This document shows positions 26,801-36,100 of a stretch of DNA of 64,000 nucleotides, one piece after another. The notes under the pieces were generated by a model. It was not told the DNA's origin. It saw nothing but the letters and a program-made list of their open reading frames with translations, and did not search any database. The position numbers and the translations under genes are program-made. The DNA is from Bdellovibrionales bacterium CG10_big_fil_rev_8_21_14_0_10_45_34 (lineage in GTDB: Bacteria; Bdellovibrionota; Bdellovibrionia; Bdellovibrionales; 1-14-0-10-45-34). The DNA lies in NCBI GenBank assembly GCA_002778785.1, contig PEZS01000002.1:39108-103107 (forward strand). The letters run 5' to 3'. Numbering within the stretch: position 1 is the first letter of the stretch; each line of letters starts with the position of its first letter.

Positions 26801-27064
26801 CGACCTCATTGACTTTAAGTTGGGCAGCGATCTTAAGGCATCTTCTAAAGGTGTAGCGATCAATCGCTCGATCTCCGTTGCCGACGCCGAGGGCAACTCT
26901 GCCGTTACAACAATCGATCGCGAGTCAAAGGGTGGGTGCAGATCTTTTTTAATGTTCAAAAGTACAAAGACACCGACAAGGATAATGCCGACCGCTAAAA
27001 AATTAACGAGCTTCGAATCGTTGAGAAAGTAATCAAGGGCTCTTTTCAACTTTGCCCCCCGCAA
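23849..27064 (-). CDS. RND-family efflux pump, inner-membrane subunit
   Basis: 1071 residues, full length for AcrB/MexB/CusA-type transporters. Two halves each have one TM helix, a large periplasmic loop and a five-to-six TM block. GILVDDAIIVSERY (near 405) carries the paired Asp of the proton relay, and GVIGVAVNDSIVMVHRIRE is the equivalent of the second half. The pump exports drugs, metals or lipids using the proton gradient. Its start overlaps the TolC-like gene by 19 bases. No membrane fusion protein gene (AcrA/HlyD type), normally required, is beside it. A Pro/Gly-rich cytoplasmic tail ends the protein. Confidence 0.9.
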   Translation of the reverse strand: MRGAKLKRALDYFLNDSKLVNFLAVGIILVGVFVLLNIKKDLHPPFDSRSIVVTAELPSASATEIERLIATPLEDALRSLPNLKSMRSTSSAASVRIEMDFPYSVENMLEVVEEARQKIEEIGFKLPQNVRKIRVEQNKTREIYLASYVFLGLDSKNDQHRMAVKKIERKLSTSDGVARVDAYIPGRDIFIEIDQQKLKMLELTILQVRKAISDNLTSAPVANLYFEDGGTVSVSLSEPKFDLKKLRDIPIESNRTGQSIRLEDLAKVDYKLPPESMVWLYYGDDAVWIQMFKSVEGDSFSTLEKLNKKIEEAKKDLPEGVTLVSVGDGPQFLLSQLSVLKTNGVVGFLLVLIVLMLFLSFRVALITAWGIPLAYAGTLLLMNALGMAVDLLTLIGMIVVVGILVDDAIIVSERYTTLRSEGLGPYESARQASRELIVPVSGTILTTIAAFLPVLFLKSSMTQFLAPIPIVIGAALIVSWFESFFLLPNHLAHFVKTPPRDRSKRLFESFRRVYTNGLQRALRFRYLVLLGSLLFIVGSGWVVAKKLQHSFNISIGSEQVRVYFVLKHTESLAQTRQLLQPMVSSIVESSRDVSESIFVPIGGLWRNGEEFKGPQYGQVIVNIDAEALWPSRVKKKLVESLNEISKGWNQDIFEEIAIEERKRGDEGVAKNLVSVTAEGSDAGALRKFREEISQQNLSGITYYKDRSKKSTPQWIFYPDEAALAKYNITRSDLTQSLAPVFTPSEVSRQIVNDEEVVLYLETQGANERAVVENIDTIKIMGKFGRPVSLNQLGHWELHEELKELKREGGSRIEQAQFEFDSATLNAESAKLELAKLVDQIKDRFAGLNVRVEDGNRSETENRNWSLEVLATCLVLVLTILFLTFRSLTTGMIVALPIPLAVSGVFWVLWAHGHTLTIMSIIGLLGVIGVAVNDSIVMVHRIREVSRGKPTFREAVVTGAPDRLRAIFLTSVTTWAGVFPTAYGLFGESATAQPITFSLGWGLVVSTLSTLFVLPCFLVVNDESKTLLSRAVQKIVSRFKSPSAAGLVVERPARGRPTSGVTEGAATPPAIN

Positions 27065-28551
27065 ATCGGCTGCTCACTTTTATCTTGGACCAACATAGTA
27101 AGTAAAGACGCCCAAAGCTCCGAAATTGCTAGTAGACGATCCACGCTTTGTCTTACGAATTGGTCGCGATAGTTCAAATAATCTGTGTATTCCATTTGAC
27201 CGCGAAGTAGCCTTGCCATTGCGACAGGCACCTGCGAGGAAGCAAGCGTTCTTCTTTCATCGAGCAATTTAATTCGCTCTTTGAGAGTTTGAATTTTTTG
27301 AATAGCTATGGCGATTGCCTGGGCAACCTGCCGCAATTCCCGCTTCATGAGTTCTTCTTTTAATAGTTTATTTTTGTACGCATGTGCTTCATCACGGGAC
27401 GGCTCCTTGTCAAAAATTGAAAAGTCCATCCCGATTCCTACCTTTACGACATCTTCTCGAAAACCAATATCGATATTAGAAAGGTTACTGCCGCCCGTAT
27501 TTACTACCGACCTTTGGTTCCCTTCGCTTCGAGATGCTTCGGCGAAAAGATCCACTTTTGCTCTCGATGCACTTCTAACGGATTCATATTGCTTTTCAGC
27601 TTGCTGTGCCTCCATGTTAGCGGCTTGTACGCCTACAGTATCTTGTGCTTCTAACTTCGGCACGTTCAAACTCAAGAGAAAACTCTCAGGGCTCTCGAGC
27701 GAACCCATGTGACTTTCATAGAAGGACTTTAGCTTTGTGAAGGCGTTACGTTTATTTTGATCTGCGATTAGCCAGCTTTCTTTCGATCGATTGGCATCAA
27801 TCCTAGCGCTGCTCCAAGCTAGCCGCGACAATAGCCCCTGCTGAAAGGCCTGTTTAACAGCTGCTTCGGCCCTATCTGCATCTTTAAGGAGATTCTCTTC
27901 GAGTTTAAACCTTTGCTCAGAAACCCATGCATCAACAAAAATGCTGACCCCATCGAGACACGCCTGCTTGCCAGCAATCCGCGCTTTCAGCGTGTTTGCC
28001 TTATAAAGAAACTCTGCAGCTTCGAGTTGCATCCGATCACTGAAGCCAAAACCGTTTCGCCACAACGACTGCGTGAGACGAGCAGAACTACGGTTTTCGA
28101 CGAAGTAAAGAGACGGATAAGAGCCGTCATTAAAGAACTTTTCAAAGTTGAAATCTAAAGTTGTTCCAGTGGGTAGACTTTGACTAACTCCAATGGAGGC
28201 GTCGTGCACATTGCCCATTATCGCCTGAAACTGGGTTGAAGATTCTTGGTGACTGGTTCCGCCGCCTACCCTTAAGCGTGATTTGTAGAGGTTGTCTGAT
28301 CTCTCAAAGTTTAGAGTCGCCATCTCATAGTTGAATTCGCTGATTTTAAGGCCTTCCGCCTTGATTAAATACTCTTTCAAAAATTCTTGTAGATCTAGCT
28401 TAGGTGCACTCGCTGGATTTTGATTGGATGGACTCGCTTGATTTAGCTTAGTTGCACTCGCTTCTGCCTCGGGTTTAACCCCGGGGCCTTTTTCAGCCAT
28501 AGCATGCTGCGCTGTTAGAATCAGGAGGGCCAGTACGATGTGACCAAACAT
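27046..28551 (-). CDS. TolC-like outer-membrane efflux protein
   Basis: About 501 residues from the ATG at 28551, chosen because it starts a normal signal peptide (FGHIVLALLILTAQHAMA); the open frame extends to a GTG at 28623. Then a Pro/Ser-rich linker, and long helices with repeated heptads (two OEP domains) flanking beta-rich segments such as RVGGGTSHQESSTQF. These proteins form a trimeric channel across the outer membrane and periplasm. It is co-directional with and overlaps the RND gene, so the two should work together. Confidence 0.85.
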   Translation of the reverse strand: MFGHIVLALLILTAQHAMAEKGPGVKPEAEASATKLNQASPSNQNPASAPKLDLQEFLKEYLIKAEGLKISEFNYEMATLNFERSDNLYKSRLRVGGGTSHQESSTQFQAIMGNVHDASIGVSQSLPTGTTLDFNFEKFFNDGSYPSLYFVENRSSARLTQSLWRNGFGFSDRMQLEAAEFLYKANTLKARIAGKQACLDGVSIFVDAWVSEQRFKLEENLLKDADRAEAAVKQAFQQGLLSRLAWSSARIDANRSKESWLIADQNKRNAFTKLKSFYESHMGSLESPESFLLSLNVPKLEAQDTVGVQAANMEAQQAEKQYESVRSASRAKVDLFAEASRSEGNQRSVVNTGGSNLSNIDIGFREDVVKVGIGMDFSIFDKEPSRDEAHAYKNKLLKEELMKRELRQVAQAIAIAIQKIQTLKERIKLLDERRTLASSQVPVAMARLLRGQMEYTDYLNYRDQFVRQSVDRLLAISELWASLLTMLVQDKSEQPICGGQS

Positions 28552-28623
28552 GAGATTTTCTACCGGGGAAAACCCCGAGACAACACTCTGTTCGGTCTGA
28601 ATTGTAAAAAATACATCCACCAA

Positions 28624-28708
28624 AGGTACCTGCTTCCCGCGGGTAGCTTGCGTGTGTCAAAAACCCGATTATTGATGCGCTATTGCTACCATTGGGAAGC
28701 AGGTACCT
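28624..28708. repeat. Long imperfect inverted repeat at the end of the M28 peptidase gene
   Basis: AGGTACCTGCTTCCC (28624-28638) and GGGAAGCAGGTACCT (28694-28708) are perfect complements. Extending inward past three mismatches, GGTAGC (28642-28647) pairs with GCTACC (28685-28690), giving 24-base arms around a 37-base loop. The right arm encodes the last codons of the peptidase and its stop; the left arm lies after it. In mRNA it would form a strong hairpin just before the TolC-RND genes, so it may act as an attenuator or a partial terminator. Confidence 0.8.
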
Positions 28709-30035
28709 CATAAACTGAGTTTTCAGTTTCACGGGAGTTAGCAAGCTCTAGCGCAAACCCTACTGCCAGCTTAGAGAAAATGGCTGCATGCTCAAAGCTA
28801 GACTCGGCATTAATTTTGTCGTTAGGCGTATGAATCAACTTGTTCATATGTTTTAACGACGACTCCGTTGGAAACACCGACGGGAATCCGTTCTTGTACC
28901 ATGAAGCGTGGTCGCTACATCCGTACCGACACTGACTTTCCTCAATTCTCGCTTTAACATACTCATCATTTACACGCGCCAAAACAGCTCGGAGCCACGG
29001 ACTTGTGAAGTCAGAAATCGAAGTTATCGTGCCCGCGCCAAGCCCCGGATACATGACCATGTCTAATTGCAGGGCTCCAACAACATTCTTATTTTCGCGC
29101 TTGTGATCTTCAGCAATATCTTGAGATCCAAATAAGCCTACTTCTTCAGCTGCGTACCAGTAGAAGTCGACTGTACGGCGAGGAGCTGGTGCCGAAAGCA
29201 ATACGCGAACAGTCTCAACCAGCGCAGAAGAACCAGATGCATTGTCGTCGGATCCAGGAGCGGGCTCACTAGCCAACACTCCGCCGAGCTTCCAGTAAAC
29301 GCTATCTAGATGGCCACCTAAAACAACATGTTCGTCAGCAAACACGCTACCCACAAACCTTACGTGAACCGACTTTTGAGTAGTCTTTTTGTGCTCAACA
29401 AGCCCAACCTTCACATCTTGGCGCCCCGAGGCGCGCACCATCTGCTCCAACATATTTTTCATGTCTTCGACGTGAACATTATTCTGTTCACCCTTGTGAA
29501 ATCGCGTGGAGTAACCAGATAGCCATTCTACCTTTTCTTTAATATTTAAGGGCTCCACCTGATCCACGTAAGACTGAACATTCAAGCCACTGTTGAAACT
29601 CATTTTACTAAGGTAAGCGCCGTCTCTGAGTGCCTTTTGCAAGTCTAAGTCTTTTCGGTGCCTTTCAATAATAGGTAGAAAGAACGAATGCACATCGGTT
29701 GATTTTAGTGTAGCAAGCTCGCCCACGATAGTGTATCCGCCACATCGACCGAGCTCGTGCGCTCGTGTGCTAATGGCAATCATCTGCGCTGTATTAATGC
29801 TTGCGAGCGCCACTTGTGTTTCTGGCTCAAACGCTAGCGGAGTGATTGAAAGATCCTTTAAGATTTGAAGATCTGTTGCAATCACTCGACCTTCAAACTC
29901 TTCGATGTCATCGGGCAAATGTGCCGAACTTGTTAAAGGCATGATCAGACTCAACGATAACAACGTCATAAAAAGCGCCGTAATCCGGCTTGTTCCTCTC
30001 AGCAATTGTCTAGATGTAAGCTGCGTGTGTAACAT
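28686..30035 (-). CDS. M28-family zinc aminopeptidase, secreted
   Basis: 449 residues with a signal peptide (TALFMTLLSLSLIMPLTSSAH). The C-terminal half is an M28 peptidase: the zinc-ligand set is in GGHLDSV (His), PGSDDNASG (bridging Asp), AAEEVGLFGS (catalytic and ligand Glu), QLDMV (Asp) and the late His of HTPNDK. This is the leucyl-aminopeptidase type that removes N-terminal residues from peptides outside the cytoplasm. The N-terminal 200 residues are a helical extension, probably a propeptide. The gene precedes tolC-RND, separated by the inverted repeat. Confidence 0.87.
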   Translation of the reverse strand: MLHTQLTSRQLLRGTSRITALFMTLLSLSLIMPLTSSAHLPDDIEEFEGRVIATDLQILKDLSITPLAFEPETQVALASINTAQMIAISTRAHELGRCGGYTIVGELATLKSTDVHSFFLPIIERHRKDLDLQKALRDGAYLSKMSFNSGLNVQSYVDQVEPLNIKEKVEWLSGYSTRFHKGEQNNVHVEDMKNMLEQMVRASGRQDVKVGLVEHKKTTQKSVHVRFVGSVFADEHVVLGGHLDSVYWKLGGVLASEPAPGSDDNASGSSALVETVRVLLSAPAPRRTVDFYWYAAEEVGLFGSQDIAEDHKRENKNVVGALQLDMVMYPGLGAGTITSISDFTSPWLRAVLARVNDEYVKARIEESQCRYGCSDHASWYKNGFPSVFPTESSLKHMNKLIHTPNDKINAESSFEHAAIFSKLAVGFALELANSRETENSVYEVPASQW

Positions 30036-30197
30036 GGTCCCCCTCCTTGGCGATCAACGGCCTCCCCACTGGCCTCTTCTTTGATCGGTATATCAAACAG
30101 GATTGGACTACCAGGTGCTGAAAGCTAGCTAGACTGGAAATTAGACAAGAAAATGGACCAAAGCCTACTGGCGCGCTCTACCAACGTAGTGAAATTT

Positions 30198-31019
30198 TTA
30201 TGCCCGGCGGGGCTTTCGTCTGAGCAGTGCCGTAAAACCACCGACGCCCCAGCCCTGCCAAGGATAAAGCCTGTACGCAAATGCGGCCGTCAGGCTGCTT
30301 TGAAAGTCACCGAGCTGAACGACCTCGACACTTTCTAAATCAGGAAACTTCTTTAGAGCCCACTCAATCACTTTTTCGTTTTCTTCGACGCTAAATGTGC
30401 AAGTTGAGTAAAGGATAAACCCACCTGAAACGACGCATTCGGCAGCTGAAGAGACGCATAGCCTCTGAATTTTAACCGACCGATCGATGTTGTATTTAGA
30501 AAAGCAGCCTTTACTTTCTTTACCCTTCATTACCAGCGTTTGACCACTACAGGGTGGGTCAACAACGACCAGATCAGCACTGTCGGAATACCTTGAAGCT
30601 AGTGTCCTCATATCGAGATGGGTGACTTCAAAGTTGCCACCATGGTGAACTGCTAGATTGTGCCTCAGCCGCGCCACCCTGGCCCTCGCGTATTCATTGC
30701 AAAAAAATTTAGCACTCTCAAACTTTCGAGAAAGCAAAATGCTCTTACCACCCGGGGCCGAACATAGGTCGATAACGGATTGGATATTATTCGGCACACC
30801 ATAATAGGCCGGTAGCACTTCAAATACGCTTGAGAGATCAAGGCCGTACTTTTGGTTGCCGTCACTCGGCTCGACTTGGCTCTGCCCGTTAAGCACAGGC
30901 GGATCAATAAGGACTTTGTGCGCGTAAATGGCCGAATCAAAGCATTCTTGTAGCTTCGATGATTCAGCTTCATCTAATTTGAGTTTGGTTGCGAGGCGGG
31001 CTATGGGTTCTCGTGACAT
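30198..31019 (-). CDS. NOL1/NOP2/Sun-family RNA m5C methyltransferase
   Basis: About 273 residues from the ATG at 31019 (a TTG at 31049 in the same frame is possible). Short for the family: it consists mainly of the SAM-dependent catalytic domain, with DLCSAPGGKS for SAM binding, DPPCSG with the conserved Cys of motif IV, and YSTCTFSVEEN with the catalytic Cys of motif VI. It should form 5-methylcytosine in rRNA or tRNA. It is divergent from metG; the start codon lies inside a perfect inverted repeat. A second family member (RsmB) lies at 39927. Confidence 0.85.
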   Translation of the reverse strand: MSREPIARLATKLKLDEAESSKLQECFDSAIYAHKVLIDPPVLNGQSQVEPSDGNQKYGLDLSSVFEVLPAYYGVPNNIQSVIDLCSAPGGKSILLSRKFESAKFFCNEYARARVARLRHNLAVHHGGNFEVTHLDMRTLASRYSDSADLVVVDPPCSGQTLVMKGKESKGCFSKYNIDRSVKIQRLCVSSAAECVVSGGFILYSTCTFSVEENEKVIEWALKKFPDLESVEVVQLGDFQSSLTAAFAYRLYPWQGWGVGGFTALLRRKPRRA

Positions 31020-31042
31020 CCTAGCTGAAGATAAGCTAGGAT
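31018..31042. promoter_or_regulatory. Perfect 9-bp inverted repeat covering a start codon, in a divergent promoter region
   Basis: ATCCTAGCT (31018-31026) and AGCTAGGAT (31034-31042) pair perfectly around a seven-base loop. The left arm includes the start codon region of the methyltransferase gene. As RNA the hairpin would hide the start; as DNA it could be a regulator site serving both this gene and metG. Confidence 0.5.
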
Positions 31043-31085
31043 TGCACAATAAGAAAAACTTTTTTTAAGTCCTGGAGAAGCTTAC

Positions 31086-33116
31086 ATGTCTCGCAAGATT
31101 ATCGCTACATCGGCTCTTCCCTACGCAAACGGGGCCATACACCTTGGACACATCTTAGAGCATCTTGCCATGGACTACTGGATCCGGTTCCAGAAACTCA
31201 AAGGCAATGCGGCCTTCTACTTCTGCGCCGATGATACGCACGGAACGCCAGTTATGTTGAAGGCCAGAGAAATGGGAATGAGCCCGGAAGACTGGGTAAA
31301 AAAATGCCAAGCAGAACACCTAAGAGACTTTAAGGATTTTGAGATCCAGTTTGATCATTACTCTACCACACACTCAAGTGAGAACCGGAGACTGGCAGAA
31401 ACAATTTACCTAGGCGCCAAAAAGAATAACAACATTGCAACCAAAACAATTCAGCAACTCTTCTGCGAAAACGACAAGATGTTCTTACCTGATCGTTTTG
31501 TACGAGGCACTTGCCCGAAGTGCGCCTCAGAAAACCAGTACGGCGACGCGTGCGATAACTGTGGATCTACATACTCTCCTAAAGATCTCATCAAACCTCA
31601 GTGTTCAGTATGCGGAACTACCCCTGTCGACAGAGAGTCCGAACATGTTTTCTTTAAGTTGGGCGACTTTCAGGAGTTTTTAAAAGAATGGGTCCCCCAG
31701 CACACACCAAAAGAAATCTCAAACAAGATGAACGAGTGGTTGAGTGAACCTCTTCGCAATTGGGATATTTCTCGCGATGAGCCCTATTTCGGCTTTTTAA
31801 TTCCGGGTTATTCTGACAAGTACTTTTACGTTTGGGTAGATGCACCTATCGGATACATCTCAACTTTATCTGAGTGGGCCATTTCTCAAGGTAAAAAATA
31901 CGAAGACTTTTGGGAGAACGAAGAGTTCGAGATCTATCACAACATTGGCAAAGACATCGTGTATTTTCACTGTCTCTTTTGGCCAGCGATGCTCAGATCG
32001 GCGGGCTTTAGGACGCCCAATGAGATCATCGTCCACGGGTTTTTGAATGTAAACGGCGAGAAGATGAGCAAGTCAAAAGGGACATTCATCAACGCACGCA
32101 CCTACTTGAACAACTTAAACCCTCTGTTCTTGAGATACTATCTTGCTAGCAAAATGTCAGGTAGCGTGAGCGACCTTGATATCAATTTTGAAGACTTCAC
32201 TTCGCGCGTAAACTCCGAACTTATCGGCAAAATAACGAATCTTGGCTCGCGTAGCCTTCAAATGATCGCAAAAAGATTTGACTCTACTCTCGGCAAAATT
32301 CTGGATGACGACAAAAAGAAACTCCTTGAATGGCAGCGACAGGTAGACGATTTGGCTAAACTTTACGACGCTCGAGATTTCGCCAAGGTGATCGTGGGAA
32401 TTCGAGAAATTGCTGAGTCAGCTAACCAATATTTTGATTCGAAGGCACCTTGGAAGGGAACAGAAGCCACTCGCCTAAGTGATTTGTCTTGCTTGACTAC
32501 AGTTGCGAATTTATTTAGGTGGTTGGCCGTCGCATTAAGCCCAATCTTACCGTCCTACAGTGAGAAGGCGTTGGCCTTGTACGGTAAATCTCAACCGAAA
32601 TGGACAGATCTAAAGGACATTATAGAAGAGCAACAAGTAAAGGCTTACACTCACCTGATACAAAGAATCGAACCTGAAAGGATTCAAGCAATGATTGAAG
32701 AACAAAAACGAGAATATGAAGCCTCATTAGAAAAAGCGACTCCTGCTGCACCTGTCAAAGCAGCGACTGAGACTCAAACTGAAGGGGCGATGATCACGAT
32801 TGATGATTTTATGAAGGTGGATCTCAGGGTTGCGCGAATTGCCGAAGCTTCTCTGGTGGAAGGTGCTGATAAACTGCTAAGGTTAAAATTAGACTTGGGG
32901 CCACTCGGAGAGCGGCAAGTTTTCGCGGGCATTCGGGCTGCCTATGAGCCCGAGAAACTTGTAGGCCGTCATACGATTGTGGTTGCCAATCTCGCCCCTC
33001 GAAAAATGAAGTTCGGTATGTCGGAGGGAATGGTGCTTGCCGCCGGTGACGGAGGCGCTGATCTTTACATCTTTAGCCCCGACTCCGGTGCCAAAGCCGG
33101 TCAACGAGTAAAATAA
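31086..33116 (+). CDS. metG: Methionyl-tRNA synthetase with C-terminal tRNA-binding domain
   Basis: 676 residues, class I synthetase. [10 protein letters not shown] (near 17) is the HIGH motif and [10 protein letters not shown] (near 329) the KMSKS motif; between them lies a zinc knuckle with two CxxC pairs (CPKC, CDNC) and two further cysteines (CSVCG). The anticodon-binding helices follow. Residues about 570-676 form an EMAP-II/Arc1p-like OB domain ([23 protein letters not shown]) that grips tRNA and dimerises the enzyme. GGAG precedes the ATG. It charges initiator and elongator tRNA-Met in the cytoplasm. Confidence 0.96.
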   Translation: MSRKIIATSALPYANGAIHLGHILEHLAMDYWIRFQKLKGNAAFYFCADDTHGTPVMLKAREMGMSPEDWVKKCQAEHLRDFKDFEIQFDHYSTTHSSENRRLAETIYLGAKKNNNIATKTIQQLFCENDKMFLPDRFVRGTCPKCASENQYGDACDNCGSTYSPKDLIKPQCSVCGTTPVDRESEHVFFKLGDFQEFLKEWVPQHTPKEISNKMNEWLSEPLRNWDISRDEPYFGFLIPGYSDKYFYVWVDAPIGYISTLSEWAISQGKKYEDFWENEEFEIYHNIGKDIVYFHCLFWPAMLRSAGFRTPNEIIVHGFLNVNGEKMSKSKGTFINARTYLNNLNPLFLRYYLASKMSGSVSDLDINFEDFTSRVNSELIGKITNLGSRSLQMIAKRFDSTLGKILDDDKKKLLEWQRQVDDLAKLYDARDFAKVIVGIREIAESANQYFDSKAPWKGTEATRLSDLSCLTTVANLFRWLAVALSPILPSYSEKALALYGKSQPKWTDLKDIIEEQQVKAYTHLIQRIEPERIQAMIEEQKREYEASLEKATPAAPVKAATETQTEGAMITIDDFMKVDLRVARIAEASLVEGADKLLRLKLDLGPLGERQVFAGIRAAYEPEKLVGRHTIVVANLAPRKMKFGMSEGMVLAAGDGGADLYIFSPDSGAKAGQRVK

Positions 33117-33254
33117 GCGAAGGGGCGTTTACGTATCACTATAGCCAAAACTCAAGCGACAATATCGGCATGTGGGTGACTCAGATATTCTAAGCCGTTA
33201 GCATTTGTTGTGCTTGTGGCGCAAACGATAGTTAAGTCAAGTTTTGAGCGTTTG

Positions 33255-36026
33255 TTACGGGTTGAATTCTCCAATGTCAGGATGAAGCGAAACTGGCCCT
33301 CTGTAGGGATGATAAATCGGTACTCGTCGAAAGCTGGTTGATGATCTTGACGAATAGGGAGCAAAACCTTTTGAGCGCTCATAGACGGCTTTGATGAGGT
33401 TGGCTGGAGATAGCTCTTCCAACTCGTAGGCACCTTCTGAACTCATGTCTCGCTTTTCAAGTATTGAAGTAACAAGTTGAGAGACGTACCCCGCCACAAT
33501 TGGAGCCGCCATGGATGTGCCACTCATTGGTCCAACGATAAACTGAGATTCTGCGCAATAGTTTTGTTTAGCGAGTTTATAAAGCAATTGATTAAAGGTA
33601 TGAATGTTTTCTAGCTCTTTCTCGTTCAGTGGATACTTGCCCTCTTTCGCCCTACTGACAACTGGTTCGAACAAAGCGTAGTCCTTAACAAAGTCCCCCG
33701 CGGTCAAGGCAGCGCCAGCGATAAACTCAAATCGAGTATCACTGCCGCTACAGTCAATCGAGCGAAGAGGTGCTACGACAGATTCCCCCAGTGCAAAAAC
33801 TTGATGAACTCCCGACACAAATTCTGGCATAATAATGTTTGTAAAAGAAGACAACGCCTCCTTTGAAGAAATGCTTCCCACACAAAGTACGTTCGTGTTG
33901 TTCCACAGTTGCGAACGAGACTCTTGAGACTCAGCATGCTGTTTAGGAGTTTCTTGCTTTTGAGTTGGTCGGGCATTCGAGTCTAACTTCAATAGGGAGT
34001 TTAACTTAAGGTTTGAAGACAAGTCGCATGGTATCGCCGAGCGCGTCCTGCCATCAATGCCAGAACCATCATTTCCAGCCGCAACAACAAACAAGGTTTT
34101 TGGTGCGTATTCTGTGATCGCTTCACGCAACTGATTTTTGAAATATTCAAACTGCAGGTAAATGATTGCTTTTCTTCTTTGCTCAGTCAGTTCAGGCGCA
34201 AAGGTCGAATCGACCTCTCTTAGGTATCCGTGACCCAAAGACATGTTTACGATTTTTACTTTCTTTTGGCCGTTGTACTTTATAGCTTGAACAAGCTGAT
34301 CAACAAACTGAAGCGACATCATCTGGTTTTCAGAGAAGTTATCTAAAAATTCGTCAACCCAGGCTATGACATCTTTTGCTTCGGGCTTACGTGAGGAGTT
34401 TTGAAACTCAGCCCTACTAGAAATGTAATCTAGAACACTCTGCGCCGACTCGCCCTCCAAAGCCCACCTGAGAAAATTTTCTTTGAAGTTTTGAATCGTA
34501 GGTCCATCTAACCTCTGACTCGTCTCTTTGGTGCTCACAATTACGCGTGAAGGGAGCACCATGGCCTTCTCGTTTTGGGCGAGCACCGTCGCCGCGACAT
34601 GTGTGCCGTGTTGATTCTCTGAAACTTGACTGGGCTCAAATAGGGCGGGGTGACTGCGAACCCCCAGCTTGTGTTGATAGTCTTCTCTGAGAGGCGCAGG
34701 CCGTGCTGCCAAAGAACAGGAAAATTCAGATGACTTTCGACCCTTAAATAGCCAATCATCTTGAACGGCCTGCTTTTCATACTTCACAACATTCATATTA
34801 GTCATGATCAAACTACCCCTGGAGGCAGTCGGCGAGTTGAGCTGAAGATTCAACAACTCAAGACTTACTCCCCTGATTGCCGAAATTTTCTCTAAAACGA
34901 GGCTACGAGACATCTCGGAGTCATCGAGTCGCATCCACCTTTCAAACTCCACTCCACTAAGTTTAAAGCAAAGCTGCTTACGCAGTTGGGTCAACGTGTC
35001 TACTGAAGGAAGCCTTCGTGTGTGCTCGTACCAAACTGTCTGCAACTTTACCAAAGACTCTTGCCTCTTTGTCTTTAGGTCGAAAACGGCATCTGGGTTT
35101 CTATAGACCTTGTAACTGACGTGGTTGTCGAGGTGAGCCAAAAACTCATTCCACCTTGGATGGTTCTGCACCACTTGAGTCAACAATTCCACAAAATCTA
35201 AAAATCCCTCAATTTCTATTAACACTGCTTTTGACGCATCTGGGCCGAAGTCAGGAGTGCCTAATGTTGGCTCCATTTCCCAAGGTAAGTCATGAATGGC
35301 CCGCTCTATTCCTTCATCGCGATAGCGTTGACCCTTTTTCGGATTTTCGGCACCTAGCTTTCTCAATTTATCTGCGCCTTTGTTCTTTAGATATTCCTCT
35401 CGAAAACTTTTTACAATTTCTGGCTGCTGCATCTTGAGAGCGATTCGAGCCAATGCGAAAACAGAAATTGCTTCCCGGTTGAGCTTACTGAAAAGGCTTT
35501 TTGAAAGAGACTCGTGGGCGCTGAGTTGTGTTAGAAAATGCGAGACAAACTCAGTATTGAATTCGGTCATTAAGGAGAATGGTTCTTCCGGTGCGCCTAT
35601 GATAATCCCGTCGCGAACGCCCTGTGCTCCAAAAGCGTAAAGAGACGCATCAAAATAGAGTGGGTATGGTAGTCTATCCGCCGCAAAGAAATCATACCCA
35701 ACTCCATCGGGTTGATTGCTCCCATTCCAGTCGTAGACAACACGTTCATTCAGAAATGGATGTAAGTAATCAACTCCCGAGTCGACGACTCCTACTGTGA
35801 CTCGGCCTCGTTGATCAAACCTCTTTTGCCATTGGTGCAGTTCAACCGAGGGATCAGGGTTAACAAGTTGGTCGAGGGATGCGGGAAGTTCGCCCTGAAA
35901 GATCTCACTTGGATCTTGCTCAGGAGTGCGGCAGGAAACCGCGGCGGCAACTGCTACAAAGAAAACGACGCCTCGAAAAAAGAAATGTTTGTTCGATTTT
36001 TGAAAATACAAGTTGCCCCCCCCCAA
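33255..36026 (-). CDS. Secreted S8 subtilisin-family protease, lipoprotein, with a long insertion
   Basis: About 923 residues. The leader ends VAAAVSC (Cys 32), a likely lipobox. Catalytic Asp is in VVDSGVDY (about 82), His in HGTHVAA (about 474) and Ser in SGTSMAAP (about 839), so all three are present. The roughly 390 residues between Asp and His are far longer than usual and contain charged helices. It lies downstream of metH. The start is odd: no ATG or GTG exists before the signal peptide, only TTG codons, one of them (36026-36024) directly followed by nine G residues. Presumably degrades prey, host or envelope proteins outside the cell (inference). Confidence 0.85.
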   Translation of the reverse strand: MGGGNLYFQKSNKHFFFRGVVFFVAVAAAVSCRTPEQDPSEIFQGELPASLDQLVNPDPSVELHQWQKRFDQRGRVTVGVVDSGVDYLHPFLNERVVYDWNGSNQPDGVGYDFFAADRLPYPLYFDASLYAFGAQGVRDGIIIGAPEEPFSLMTEFNTEFVSHFLTQLSAHESLSKSLFSKLNREAISVFALARIALKMQQPEIVKSFREEYLKNKGADKLRKLGAENPKKGQRYRDEGIERAIHDLPWEMEPTLGTPDFGPDASKAVLIEIEGFLDFVELLTQVVQNHPRWNEFLAHLDNHVSYKVYRNPDAVFDLKTKRQESLVKLQTVWYEHTRRLPSVDTLTQLRKQLCFKLSGVEFERWMRLDDSEMSRSLVLEKISAIRGVSLELLNLQLNSPTASRGSLIMTNMNVVKYEKQAVQDDWLFKGRKSSEFSCSLAARPAPLREDYQHKLGVRSHPALFEPSQVSENQHGTHVAATVLAQNEKAMVLPSRVIVSTKETSQRLDGPTIQNFKENFLRWALEGESAQSVLDYISSRAEFQNSSRKPEAKDVIAWVDEFLDNFSENQMMSLQFVDQLVQAIKYNGQKKVKIVNMSLGHGYLREVDSTFAPELTEQRRKAIIYLQFEYFKNQLREAITEYAPKTLFVVAAGNDGSGIDGRTRSAIPCDLSSNLKLNSLLKLDSNARPTQKQETPKQHAESQESRSQLWNNTNVLCVGSISSKEALSSFTNIIMPEFVSGVHQVFALGESVVAPLRSIDCSGSDTRFEFIAGAALTAGDFVKDYALFEPVVSRAKEGKYPLNEKELENIHTFNQLLYKLAKQNYCAESQFIVGPMSGTSMAAPIVAGYVSQLVTSILEKRDMSSEGAYELEELSPANLIKAVYERSKGFAPYSSRSSTSFRRVPIYHPYRGPVSLHPDIGEFNP
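36016..36024. repeat. Nine-base homopolymer (C9 on +, G9 on -) at the start of the subtilase gene
   Basis: A run of nine G on the coding strand follows the TTG start. Slippage would change the frame between this start and the signal peptide, or alter ribosome binding at a later TTG (36011 region). Such tracts are classic phase-variation sites. Confidence 0.7.
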
Positions 36027-36100
36027 AGTCTTACCTTTGATAGCGAACTTCTTCTGATTAGGGACCTTTTTCTTTCTGCAGAGGTAATTTTTTCACATGA

